Assembly: GCA_936450465.1 (NCBI GenBank)
Contig: OW388297.1
Location: 52,754,989-52,818,988, forward strand
Source: Gibbula magus
Lineage: Eukaryota > Mollusca > Gastropoda > Trochida > Trochidae
Direction of reading: 5' to 3'
Length of the DNA: 64,000 nt
Shown here: positions 55,046 to 64,000 of the stretch, piece by piece
Layout of the letters: the number at the start of each line of letters is the position of its first letter
Position numbering within the stretch: the first letter of the stretch is position 1
The notes under the pieces: model-generated
The model's database searches: none
The model's input: the letters and a program-made list of their open reading frames with translations, nothing else
What the model was told of the DNA's origin: nothing
Position numbers and translations under genes: made by a program

Positions 55046-55116
55046 GATTACAAGAGTTCGACACGTTATGTGAAATGAGTGATAAGGTACCATTACATTA
55101 ACCTGCCAACTATACA

Positions 55117-55338
55117 CTGAGTGAGTGAGTTAGGGTTTAACGCCGCTTTCAAGAGTATTTCACTTATATCGCGGTTGCTAGTATTATGGCAGAGAGAAAG
55201 CCCGCAACGCCATGTGGATATGCATTGCCGGTGAAACCTGCGAGCATCGGCTGGAACAAGCGAACCATGGGTGGTACTGCACTGAAATTCAGTGTAGCAT
55301 TGCCTCTTGATCACTAACCACTGCGCTATCCCGCCCCC
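55117..55338 (-). mobile_element. tRNA-headed SINE, internally deleted
   Basis: Flanked by ACTATACA on both sides (55,109-55,116 and 55,339-55,346), an 8-base target duplication. The tail here is GTGAGTGAGTTAGGG rather than GTGAGGTGAG, linking the two repeat families. About 80 bases including the B-box are deleted between CATTGCC and TCTTGATC. Confidence 0.85.
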
Positions 55339-56292
55339 ACTATACAATGAACATACATGTATTCCTAATCTTAAAAAAATAAATATTTCGATTTTAAATG
55401 TTCAAGTGAATAAATCATGTAATATACAATGATACAAAAGACGACGAAATAAGTATAATAACATTGGGATGAGCAGATTCATATTTATTGTTGGGATTCG
55501 AATTTCCTTTGAAGCAAGCCCTAATTTTAGTGTATTTCATTTAAGTAACGTCAATAATCATTGCCCCATTTTCGCGGAGCAATAGGATAACCTTAATGTA
55601 ATATTAACGAGTTGATGTCTTGAAGTATGTTTTGTGAAAGGAGTATCAATTTTATAGTGTTAGCCTGGATACGTATCATCATTGAAACCTTATACATGAA
55701 AATTGTCAATATACCATTTGATGTAGAAATTAAACATTCACTTGAAGAAACATTAGAGTTTTTGAAGGAAATAATGAAACTATTGACCTGCAATTATTTT
55801 CAAATAATAAACTATAACATCTGAATATGCCAATTTTCAGGATTTATTAACATTTATCTAGATATCATATATAATTCGATTTGCCTGTACCAAGTGATAA
55901 TTGGATAGTGTAGACAACATATTGAAGGATGGCGTCAATAATTCAATCATAACGACTGTACCTAAATCATTGTTAGTCAAGCAATCAGATCACTAGATCT
56001 GGTCGACTGTGCGACTGCAACAAGATTAGTATTAGCTATGTTGTTCAAACTAATCGCCACAGTCATTTGTATAATCAATTATGAATCAACACTTGTTTTA
56101 TTTGGATAAGACAGGACGGGATTGACCAAATCTCATTAGTGTGAAATAAGTCATTATTTATACCCTGGTCATATTGAAGGTGGGTCATTGATGTTAATCA
56201 AACTTTGTCATGAAGTCTGAGAACATGCTTTTAGTAGATGTGTCAGTATCATACTTTGCATCAGCAACAGTACGAACATTAAAACATAGCAA

Positions 56293-56508
56293 GGTGAGGT
56301 GAGTTGGGGTTTTAACGCCGTTTCCAAGAGTATTTCACTTCTATCGCGGCTGCTAGTATTATTGCAGGGAGAAAGCCCGCAACGCTATGTGGCAATGTAT
56401 TGTGGTGAAACCTGCGAGCTTCGGCTTGAACTAGCGAACCATGGGTGGTACTACTCTGAATTCAGTGTAGCATTGCACCCAAACCTTACTACACGCAGAA
56501 TTCGTTAC
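56293..56508 (-). mobile_element. SINE lacking its tRNA head
   Basis: Tail GGTGAGGTGAGTTGGGG and body to CCCAAACCTTACTACACGCAG. The tRNA-like head is missing, so on the minus strand the copy is 5'-truncated. The 85-codon frame over it is an artefact. Confidence 0.8.
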
Positions 56509-56789
56509 GATATTTGGTGGATTTTCGTCAAGGTTGTGTGTCTGGAAAAACGATAAATATAGGAAGAGATTGGTTTGAATGTATTTTTCTCAAGTAATGT
56601 ATTAATCGTTTGGAATTGATTAACTATTGCGTGGCATTGATGGTGTAATTCATCATTTTATCGTTCGATTTTATGGACCATGTATCAAATTTCATCCGAT
56701 TTTTATCCTGGGAAATATAGTCAATCTATGCATAAGAAAACATGATTTCGCGACATTATACATGTGGTCATCGAGCACACATGTTGACT

Positions 56790-57060
56790 TCAATAACGTT
56801 CGCATCTTCAGCCTCTCTTTGATCTTGACACTGTTCTTTGATGTAATGCTTAATCAGTCGGTACTGCTATATTAGCATTATCATAGTTTGATTGATATTG
56901 GCAGATGTTTTACAGTTGCTCGTTATCCTGAAGCGAAAACCTTTCTCTTTTCATAACCATAAACGACTCTGCTAAAACATGATTAAATGCCAACCGATTC
57001 AATTGTGTGTACATACGGTCTCCTTATTGCTTTGTTATCCACTGTTTGATCTTGTACACC
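56790..57060 (+). other. Conserved block M, ninth copy
   Basis: Plus strand: CTCTTTGATCTTGACACTG, TTCTTTGATGTAATGCTTAATCAG, ACAGTTGCTCGTTATCC, ATGATTAAATGCC, TTGTTATCCACTGTTTGATC. It lies just beyond the right arm and has no partner on the left, so block M also spread, or was duplicated, outside the visible inverted repeat. Confidence 0.5.
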
Positions 57061-57169
57061 GCATATGTGATAGGGTTTAAGGTATAGCCAACATGCAACT
57101 AGACTGGAATCATAAATCATTTCTTATTGGTGATGCAAATAAACCCACTGCATTACACCATATCGGTGA

Positions 57170-57427
57170 GTTAAGAGTTTAAAGTCGCTTTCTCAAGTAT
57201 TTCACTTACATTGTATATCATGGTTGCCATTATTATTGCAGGGAGAAAACACACAACGCCACCGTGACTATGCATTGCCGGTGAAACCTGCGAGAATCGG
57301 CTGGAACTAGCGAACCGTGAGTCTTATTCTCTACTGCAGACAAAGTTGCCGTGCCCCTGGCGGGATTCGAACCCCGGACCTCTTGATCCGAAACCAAACG
57401 CGCTAACCACTTCGCTATCCTGTCCCA
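57170..57427 (-). mobile_element. tRNA-headed SINE
   Basis: Diverged tail (GGTGAGTTAAGAGTTTAAAG) at the left and a well-kept head at the right (GGACAGGATAGCGAAGTGG, GGGGTTCGAATCCCGCC on the minus strand). The middle is shortened after GCGAACCGTGAG. Confidence 0.75.
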
Positions 57428-57449
57428 AACTTATTATTAAACTCCGTAA

Positions 57450-57641
57450 CTGCATCGACTGGAACTAGCGAACCATGGGTGGTACTGCATTATTATTCAG
57501 CGTAGCATTGCACCTAAACCGTACTGTATTTAGAACAGTTCTTTATATACAGCAAAACGGTTCCTGGCGGGATTCGAACCCCGGACCTCTTGAACCGATA
57601 CTAATTAAAACGTGATATCCACTGCGCTATGCCGCCAAGTT
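57450..57641 (-). mobile_element. Second, partial SINE adjacent
   Basis: It starts abruptly at GACTGGAACTAGCGAACC and runs to the head CCACTGCGCTATGCCGCC, including GGCGGGATTCGAACCCCGG. The tail half is missing. It follows the previous SINE after about 20 bases, in the same orientation. Confidence 0.75.
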
Positions 57642-58100
57642 CTGGCCTACGTTCTCGCTAATGGGCCCAAGAACCTGGATATGGGACACTCCGGGTCAAC
57701 TAAATGCCAAGGTCATCAATGGCTGCTAGCGAACCGAGTGGCCATTGCATGACGATGATTTGAGACCAAATGCCGTAGTACAGTCGGAGAAATGATATGT
57801 AGGTGTTGTAATATGTGTTTTAATATGTAGTGTCACTCTGCGGTTCGAATCTGCCGATTCATTAGGTGCTCTCAATTTTGCTGAAATTAACAAACGATTT
57901 TAAAAGGTGAGTTTTCGCTGATGTTCGTGAGTGTCGAAATTGGCTTGAAAATGTGGAGGTAGCGATATACGGACGGTTTTGTAGCATAGCTTTTGTAATA
58001 ATGATCCGATTTACAGCTCATTTTGTGGGGAAATCATTCAGCTTTCGTATCGTTGTCATCGACTGTGCCATAAACAATGTTTTAAATTCGAAATATGAGT
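57642..58100. other. Unassigned spacer
   Basis: I see no gene, SINE or clear inverted repeat here. It contains a GGTTCGAATCTGCCG string near 57,842 that resembles a stray B-box, without a matching A-box. Confidence 0.5.
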
Positions 58101-58305
58101 TTGAATGAGCATGGGATGGTTTCGTCGTTACATCCCTTTCCTTTTATATAGTAATAGGGTAGGGTCTATATAGGTATATTTTTCAAACGCTGTTTCTAAG
58201 CTATACGGTTTGAGTTGTGCGGACAAGACTTCGGAACGATGGACAGAACTCATTTCAATATCCACCGCCATCTTCGTCGGGCGGGGATAATTATAGATAT
58301 AGTTT
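58100..58305 (-). mobile_element. CCCCGCC-ended repeat fragment
   Basis: It ends GCCATCTTCGTCGGGCGGGG, followed by ATAATTAT. Read on the minus strand it starts CCCCGCCCGACGAAGATGGC, like the start of the copy at 26,131. It includes GCGGACAAGACTTCGGAACG and AACGCTGTTTCTAAGC. The far end is not clear. Confidence 0.55.
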
Positions 58306-58702
58306 CGGTCACTGCCTATCTATGCAAGTTGTTCTAACTTGCATGTACCATATATACAGCAAACTACAATAACCTTGGAAAATAGTTATCAAAATCATAT
58401 GTGCAGCAAATCAGTCAGGGACACGTCTAAAACACTATAACATAGCTTAACCATTCATTCAAGCATATAGAAAACACAGGATCAGACAAAGCCATAATAT
58501 TTTGGAAACAATAAATGCCCCCTTCCCTCTGATGATCTGAACTACAAAAAGATGGATACTCTCTTTCAGACCAGAGAAAATGACGAAACACATGGAAAAA
58601 CAGGGTGAGGAGTGATAGTGATTTTATCGATATATCTCAATATCTTGTAACGGACAACAAAATTTGCTCGCTTGCTTCGTTAAGTTAAGCTATTTTTTAT
58701 TA

Positions 58703-59557
58703 CCCGTATTCGCCGTAATAGAAGTACTGGGCGTTTAAAAAATTTGAAAAAGGGGGCGTTTATTAAAATGACTTTAAAAAATCGTAAAAAGGGGGCGTTT
58801 ATTTTAAAAATGTCTGTTTATATCCAAAAGAAAAAGAAACATCGATTTTATTTCAGAGTTTTAATCAAAATAAGTGTAACAAATAAATGTAAAGAAAGGT
58901 TAAATATCGCAGTTTATTATTTGTATCAAATTTCAACCAGTACTGATAAACAATTTGCAATGGCAATTGAAACTAATTAAAACTCACGAATATACATTGA
59001 GTAATTGAATCCGTCATCTTGTCGCGTCATTACTCTTATCCAATGAAACTTTAGTTTGCTAGGAATCTAAATATAACCACCAATGAACGGCAGCATAAAC
59101 ACAATCAGCTGATAAGCACATGGTGCAGAACGATTATGTAAACACTATTTCCATGATATTGTTTATTTATATCACATTGACAACTACACGTGAACAAAAT
59201 AACGTTCATGACAAATTCGCGGTCAGTGTGCTAGTGTCATCTGTAGTTGTGAGAAATCTTCCAAGAGAGTTAAGCAAGACATTTTCCTGTTTCTTAAAAC
59301 ATGGCTGTTGCATAAAATGTGTAGTGACTGATCGTTACAGACATTCGACAGTCGCCGGGGGACTGGACATATCATGTTCCTTACACTTTACTGGACATAA
59401 GAGGTTGATAGCAAGATTAAAAAACTCTTCTTCAATGAAACATCAGTAAGATAAGTCGATACAAAAGATGGGCGTTTATTAGGGGTCATTTTCCGGGAGT
59501 CAAAAATGGCTTAGGGGGGCGTTTATTAGGAGAGGGCGTTTATTAAGATGAATACGG
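58703..59557. mobile_element. HIRAN-carrying TIR element, copy 2
   Basis: Left tip CCCGTATTCGCCGTAATAG, right tip GATGAATACGG, flanked by TA (58,701-58,702 and 59,558-59,559). It aligns end to end with 15,554-16,413, with scattered substitutions and indels. GGGCGTTTATT motifs are kept at both ends. The second copy lies far from the first and outside the duplicated units, confirming that the element is mobile. The HIRAN-like frame is better preserved here. Confidence 0.8.
59120..59449 (+). CDS. HIRAN-like domain frame, copy 2
   Basis: A 109-codon open frame. From about 59,183 it reads REQNNVHDKFAVSVLVSSVV, then RNLPRELSKTFSCFLKHG, TDRYRHS, GGLDISC and HFTGHKRLIARLK, ending in KHQ and a stop. 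The NxxDxxAV, VxxLPRELS and GGL motifs fit a HIRAN-like fold of about 85 residues. Compared with copy 1, VVVGN became VVVRN and LEIPC became LDISC, changing residues that are usually conserved, while the upstream half is open only here. The first ~20 codons are hydrophobic and may not be translated. Probably an exon-sized domain piece captured or carried by the element; function in transposition is a guess. Confidence 0.55.
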   Translation: MVQNDYVNTISMILFIYITLTTTREQNNVHDKFAVSVLVSSVVVRNLPRELSKTFSCFLKHGCCIKCVVTDRYRHSTVAGGLDISCSLHFTGHKRLIARLKNSSSMKHQ

Positions 59558-59559
59558 TA

Positions 59560-60050
59560 ATTATGAAAAAGACCTTTTTTGCTATTGTACCTCAAGTCAA
59601 TTTGACTCGAGTGGGTGTGAGATCAGTTGATGCAAGTGTTAACTTGCCTGTCGCACTATTCCAACTTTGAACATGGATTCCCTCTCATCCGGATGGTGTC
59701 GACATTGTGATATTTAGTTTCGTTGGAAAATTGCAATAGGTAAATTTTACAAACACATTTTGCTGCTGCAAAAGGAGCATAGCACTATAAACGTTTCTCC
59801 TACGTTTTTGACTCCAAACGAACTAACTGTTACATTTTAAGGCCCCACACGCTCACTGACATTGTTTCTCCTGTCTTTTTCATTACACAATGTTAAGGAT
59901 ACTGCTTTCAATGACAACAGATGACTCATGGCGGGCTGAATCATTTTATCGTCGCTTGCGACTATATTTGTAAATTATCTTAACCTTGTTTTATGGTATG
60001 GTGAAACAATTTCTCCACAATCCAATAAATAGAGATTCATATCCAAGTGG
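59560..60050. other. Unassigned spacer
   Basis: AT-rich sequence with no recognisable gene or repeat in this window. The next feature is the hairpin at 60,051. Confidence 0.5.
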
Positions 60051-60162
60051 GGATGTCATCATGTGTTTACAACACGAAAGACTGTAAAATTATCTTGTTC
60101 CGGGGAGGAGCAAGGGAAACATAATTTTACTGGCACGAGTGTTGTAAAACAACATGACATCC
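60051..60162. repeat. Long hairpin element (foldback)
   Basis: GGATGTCATCATGTGTTTACAAC on the left is mirrored by GTTGTAAAACAACATGACATCC on the right, and GTAAAATTAT pairs with ATAATTTTAC further in. The centre CTTGTTCCGGGGAGGAGCAAGG is itself a short hairpin. About 45 bases per arm with a few mismatches. Confidence 0.8.
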
Positions 60163-60722
60163 ATGAGAGTGTGTTAATGTCTTTAACTATATATGTTAAT
60201 TATCGATACCACTGAAGGCATTTATTACAAATAATAGAAATGTATCAGCATCATCAATGGTGAATTTAATCGTGTCAACACATTGAAACATCTCTTTCAT
60301 TGTTTCTATTGAACGACTGGACTAACAAAACGCTAATGATGCAGGCTATTTTCAAACAACATAATGCAAACTCAAAAATCACTGTTGTATAATAACTCGA
60401 TTTCCACAGACACAAATATTACATATTTCGATGTAAAATGTTAATGCTGTGACAATCTTCCTCATTTTACATCAAACGTTTGTATAAGATGGCAGAAGAA
60501 TTGGCACTTTCACACTGATCACAAATACGTTCGAGGAACTGTGGGATCGAACCTGCAACCTGATGGTTTCTGGTCGAGTGAACTAACACTGCAACCAGAT
60601 GACATGAGAATGACATTTCTATGCAATTGATTGAGCAATTAATTGAGCAATTAATTAGAGTTCTTAGATTTTATTTGACCAAAATGGTTATAAGTTTGCA
60701 AAGTAGTCTTATTTTTGTCACT

Positions 60723-61830
60723 TTAAAGGAACTATAGCACGCCGTTCTAACTAAAAATCCATTACTCTCACGAAAAGAAACAAAAACAGTGTAACCAATG
60801 GCTAAATAAGACCCCTGAAACAATTAAAGAATTTTAAAACGAAAGTTTTCCGGCCCTGTCATTTTAAGGTGTCACACTAGATTGCCTGCTCGAAAGTAGT
60901 TAAAGCATTCTGACTGATTAAGCTATACCTATAAGAGCCATTGTGTATGTTAATAGACATTTCGTATTTTCGTATTGAAATATATACTCTTAGTTTTTCG
61001 CAAATGTACTTTTTTCGACCCAAAATAAGTATGATACGTTTCGAGTTTACATATAGATCAAGTCTATTATTTTCAAGCACGAAACATTGTGGTTTATTCC
61101 AAATAAACATAAAAAAACAGATGCAAGAGACAGTTTATTTAAACAAATATAAATATACGTTTTTGGCGTTTATTTATTTACCATGTAATCAATTATGTAG
61201 TTTTTATAGATACTATATCTGTCATAGTTTGCTGGTATAATCACAATAAAATCCATTTAACAGGTAAAATGTCAATAATTTGTATATTAACATGATCTTT
61301 TGAAACATGATAATATAACAATTGCCACATTCAGTTGAAAACACTTGATAAAAACGAGCTTCATATGGGTTGACATTGTGGCGACTTGTAAAATTGATAA
61401 GCCAACACGCCTGGGAAATGTTGCTGGGTGGTACTGTTTTTATACAGAAAAGGAAAAGCTGTTAATATGACGTTAGATTCTATTGACGCGCGTTTATCTA
61501 AGGTTTACTTGTCTTTAAAACATTATGTGTCATAGTTTTATAGATTTCCCTAGCGATTGATACACATAAACATAATGTTGTAGTTAAAACACTAACATAC
61601 TCAATGCCACTTTAACACTCAGAGTGGAGTTAAAATATGGCATAATGGAATGGCCAACCATCTTGCTGTCAACCTCTCCAAATTGCATGAAACCAAGCAA
61701 ACTACTAATCACACTGAAGAGTTCCACAACATTTTCAGATCGCACCATTTTAAACCAATAAGGATAAACATTTGAGATGTTTTACCCTCTAAACGTAATA
61801 TATTGTATAAACTTTAATTAAAAAAAAACA
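60723..61830 (-). mobile_element. R1 TIR element, inverted and split by an insertion
   Basis: Minus-strand R1: the tip GGCGTGCTATAGTTCCTTTAAAG (60,723-60,745 read inverted), CCATTGGTTACACTG and CGTTTTAAAATTC near 60,830 belong to its right half. GACTCAGAGTGT-type text, GGCCATTCCATTATGCC and GAGGGTAAAACATCTC (61,600-61,790) belong to its left half. About 700 bases (60,870-61,560) in between, including a 99-codon frame at 60,941-61,240, do not match R1 and look inserted. The outer left tip is not recognisable. Confidence 0.5.
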
Positions 61831-62270
61831 AATTAAAAAAAAAACACAATTGATAAAAAATGTATGCAAATAAACGCGCTGCAGTAACTTTAAATGGAAG
61901 TGCACATTTTTATAAACACAATATGTTGTATTATGTTTTTTTAAATTTTGTATGTAAGCTGACGATATTGACATTGACAGTACCAACTTGTACATTTCCA
62001 CGTGCATCACGATTAGTTCATGCTTTCTGTGAGCTGCCTAATATAGATACGTCTCTTTTACCCTAATATGTCAAACAAACGAGAACTGAAAATAAAACTA
62101 AAATGTTGTCAATTCTGTTTGTGGTTTGATGTAGTGTTGAGATTGGGTTCAAGTTAGACGATCCATCCAGCGCGTGAAACATGAACACCTCGGCCCTCGT
62201 GATTTACGTGCGCGAGAGCTCTAACTGGAACACCTCGGTCTCAGTCGGTAACTCCCAAGTAAAGCTCAAT

Positions 62271-62491
62271 ACAGCCATGCTGTTATATTTTTAAATATGA
62301 GACAGCATGCTGTCTTGTGAAATATGAAGATGGCATGCCGCCTTAATTTTTTCACATTTGACACAATGAACTCTCCCTGAATCATTAAGACGGGATACCG
62401 TCTACTAAGTTTTATAGACGGCATGCCATCTTTATAAGACAATAATTTTTAGACGGCATACCGTCCCATTGTAACTAGACGGAAAGCCGAC
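62271..62491. repeat. Array of seven ~14-bp palindromes at ~30-bp spacing
   Basis: Near-palindromes of the form GACGGCATGCCGTC start at 62,271 (ACAGCCATGCTGTT), 62,301 (GACAGCATGCTGTC), 62,329 (GATGGCATGCCGCC), 62,389 (GACGGGATACCGTC), 62,417 (GACGGCATGCCATC), 62,452 (GACGGCATACCGTC) and 62,478 (GACGGAAAGCCGAC). Start-to-start distances are 30, 28, 60, 28, 35 and 26, so one slot seems empty. Spacers are AT-rich and unalike. Upstream lies a GC-richer stretch with two GAACACCTCGG motifs (62,182 and 62,229). Not a CRISPR of prokaryotic type; function unknown. Confidence 0.8.
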
Positions 62492-62499
62492 ATGTCCCT

Positions 62500-63275
62500 G
62501 ACTTGCAAATTACAAATGTGAAACCAAAGAAAGTTCACACTTGAGGACGTGTAGCTCTTTGTTTTAGGATCTCGTGGCGCGGATACTCCCCTGCTAAGAA
62601 TCGAAGTTTAAGAAAAAAGGAAATTATTTATATAATTTTAGTCTTATTATATATCTGTATTCAAATATCTTCTTTAATTTCCACTTTGCATAATCTGCAA
62701 TTTATAATATCTGAAAGATATCTGTCTTTCCCAATGTTCACCTCATTCTTCTGAAACGAAGAATCTGAATAATATAACATCTCTGTCATTGCTTTAGTTT
62801 GTTCCACAGGATTGGCGTGTTCATTTCATTAATTTGCACGTGCAGCACGATTTTCTTGCGTGTCAGTTTAATGACAAGCATTCGTGAAATCGAATCTCCA
62901 GCTTCACAAGCATTTCCTTGGCGGCCAGGTTTTCTTCTGACGTTGTTCGGTTTTTTTATTAAAGCAAAATATTTTTAACGGCGGAAGACCATATATTTCC
63001 TATAGAAATCCAGTAAACACTGTAAGTGACCGTTACACCAGTATTTATTTTCTTAAAAACCATTCGATATATGTTCAAACACATGTCTTTAGAAATTTTT
63101 AAATTGTTTTTTTGTTTAATGTTATATTATTATTTAAGAACATGAATATTGTTTGGAAAAAACTTGGACAATTCTTTAGTCAGTTAGAGTAATGTTGCTA
63201 CGTATTTTTTTTCAGGGTCACAACAACACTCAACCAGCTGACATGGTTAAAATGGCTATCTCAGGAACCCTTTAC
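62500..63275. other. Unassigned spacer
   Basis: Mixed AT-rich sequence with several T-runs. No open frame longer than about 60 codons and no repeat known from elsewhere in the window. Confidence 0.45.
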
Positions 63276-63277
63276 TG

Positions 63278-63372
63278 GATTCGGCAACTTTGTCTGCAGT
63301 AGAGAACTGTTCTACACGCAGTCAGGTTTGGGTGAAATGCTACATTGAATTTCAGAGTAGTACCACCCATGA
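63278..63372 (+). mobile_element. SINE body fragment
   Basis: GGCAACTTTGTCTGCAGTAG through TACCACCCATGATTG, lacking head and tail. It directly precedes a longer SINE in the same orientation. The break at CACCCATGATTG recurs at 63,661-63,676, suggesting unequal recombination or template switching between copies. Confidence 0.75.
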
Positions 63373-63375
63373 TTG

Positions 63376-63662
63376 GGGTGGGATAGTGCAGTGGTTAGCA
63401 CGTTCTGCTTCCGGTTCGAATCCTGCCAGGGGCATGGCAACTTTGTTTGCAGTAGAGAACTGTTCTACACGCAGTAAGGTTTGGGTGCAATGCTACACTG
63501 AATTTCAGCGTACTACCACCCATGGTCCGCTTGTTCCAGCCGCTGCTCGCAGGTTTCACCGCAGTGCATAGCCACATGGCTTTCTCCCTGCCATAATGCT
63601 AGCAGCCGCGATATAAGTGAAATACTCTTGAAAGCGGCGTTAAACCTCAACTCACTCACTCA
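63376..63662 (+). mobile_element. tRNA-headed SINE
   Basis: Head GGGTGGGATAGTGCAGTGG and CCGGTTCGAATCCTGCCAGG, full body, and tail GCGGCGTTAAACCTCAACTCACTCACTCAC. Between the A-box and B-box regions about ten bases of the usual head are missing. The tail uses ACTCACTCAC, not CACCTCACC. Confidence 0.8.
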
Positions 63663-63663
63663 C

Positions 63664-63795
63664 AACCCATGATTCTCTAGTTCCAGCCGTTGCTCGCAGG
63701 TTTCACCGCAATGCATAGCCATAAAACTAGCAGCCGCGATATAAGTGAAATACTCTTGAAAGCGGGGTTAAACCCTAATTCACCTCACCTCACCC
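63664..63795 (+). mobile_element. Third SINE, head-less
   Basis: ACCCATGATTCTCTAGTTCC, GCTCGCAGGTTTCACCGC and AAATACTCTTGAAAGCGGGG to TTCACCTCACCTCACCC. It is the tail half only, and completes a head-to-tail cluster of three SINE pieces. Confidence 0.75.
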
Positions 63796-64000
63796 ATCTG
63801 TCATGAAAATCTCTGCTGATCAGATTTCGTAAAGTTTTGAAAAGGTATTTCATGTCAGTACTATGTTTTTTTTAGACTAATGTATCCTGAAAAGTGTGAC
63901 TCAAAATATAAATATTCATTACTAAGTGCCCTATTTTTTAATATAAGATACCCGAGGCAATAAGACACAGGCGGTCAATGGGACCGACGGCGTGCTTTAT

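Larger units (their letters stand above)
47690..56100 (-). repeat. Inverted duplication, right arm
   Basis: Reverse-complement partner of 35,190-42,110; paired landmarks are listed there. The arm is longer than its partner because it carries a LINE fragment, six SINEs, a GGGTAATACACATG repeat and a TIR element. The empty PLE site at 51,669-51,680 and the absent R1 show that several insertions in the left arm came after the inversion. Confidence 0.75.

Noticed and set aside
62271..62491. CRISPR-like reading of the palindrome array (repeats ~14 bp, spacers ~16 bp)
   Set aside because: The window is eukaryotic by its SINEs and introns, there are no cas genes, repeats vary strongly and are shorter than CRISPR repeats, and spacing is uneven.

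Overview
The window looks like repeat-rich, AT-rich, non-coding nuclear DNA of a mollusc, most likely a gastropod and possibly a vetigastropod. The evidence is a tRNA-headed SINE family (tail GGTGAGGTGAG, body TTTAACGCCGCTTTCAAG) with about fifteen copies or fragments, and a smaller GTGAGTGAGTT / AACGCCGCTTCGGCAG repeat of a kind known from abalone-type genomes. There is no bacterial gene density, operon or ribosome-binding site. I found no intact host protein gene. The only recognisable protein-coding remains belong to transposable elements: a Crypton-type tyrosine recombinase, a non-LTR (LINE) C-terminus, a trace of Penelope-like reverse transcriptase, a possible piggyBac C-terminus, and a HIRAN-like domain inside a small terminal-inverted-repeat (TIR) element. 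The taxonomic call rests on repeat recognition by eye.

Layout. (1) About 1-2,990 is a partial copy (A) of a large duplicated unit. (2) 2,990-11,050 is unique AT-rich DNA holding a piggyBac-like element with TTAA ends (8,568-10,268). A Penelope-like element (PLE) with a hammerhead-ribozyme-like end follows (11,063-11,629). (3) 11,630-24,390 and 24,390-34,970 are two head-to-tail copies (B and C) of a unit roughly 10-13 kb long. They align in order along most of their length and differ mainly by insertions: in B a HIRAN TIR element, a SINE, a minisatellite and a Crypton; in C a CCCCGCC-ended repeat and three TIR elements. (4) 35,190-42,110 and 47,690-56,100 are the arms of a diverged inverted duplication. 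The spacer (42,110-47,690) contains an inverted copy (D) of the B/C unit. (5) 56,100-64,000 has more SINEs, the second HIRAN element, a broken R1 TIR element, and an array of seven short palindromes about 30 bp apart.

Because the duplicated copies preserve empty versions of many insertion sites, several elements can be delimited from the window alone. Examples are the TA target duplication of the HIRAN element, the ~10-bp duplication of the PLE at 37.5 kb, and the 14-bp duplication (one mismatch) of the PLE at 11 kb. The features do not work together as a pathway. The window records duplication, inversion and repeated transposition. Boundaries of duplications and decayed repeats were judged by eye and are approximate, often to tens or hundreds of bases.
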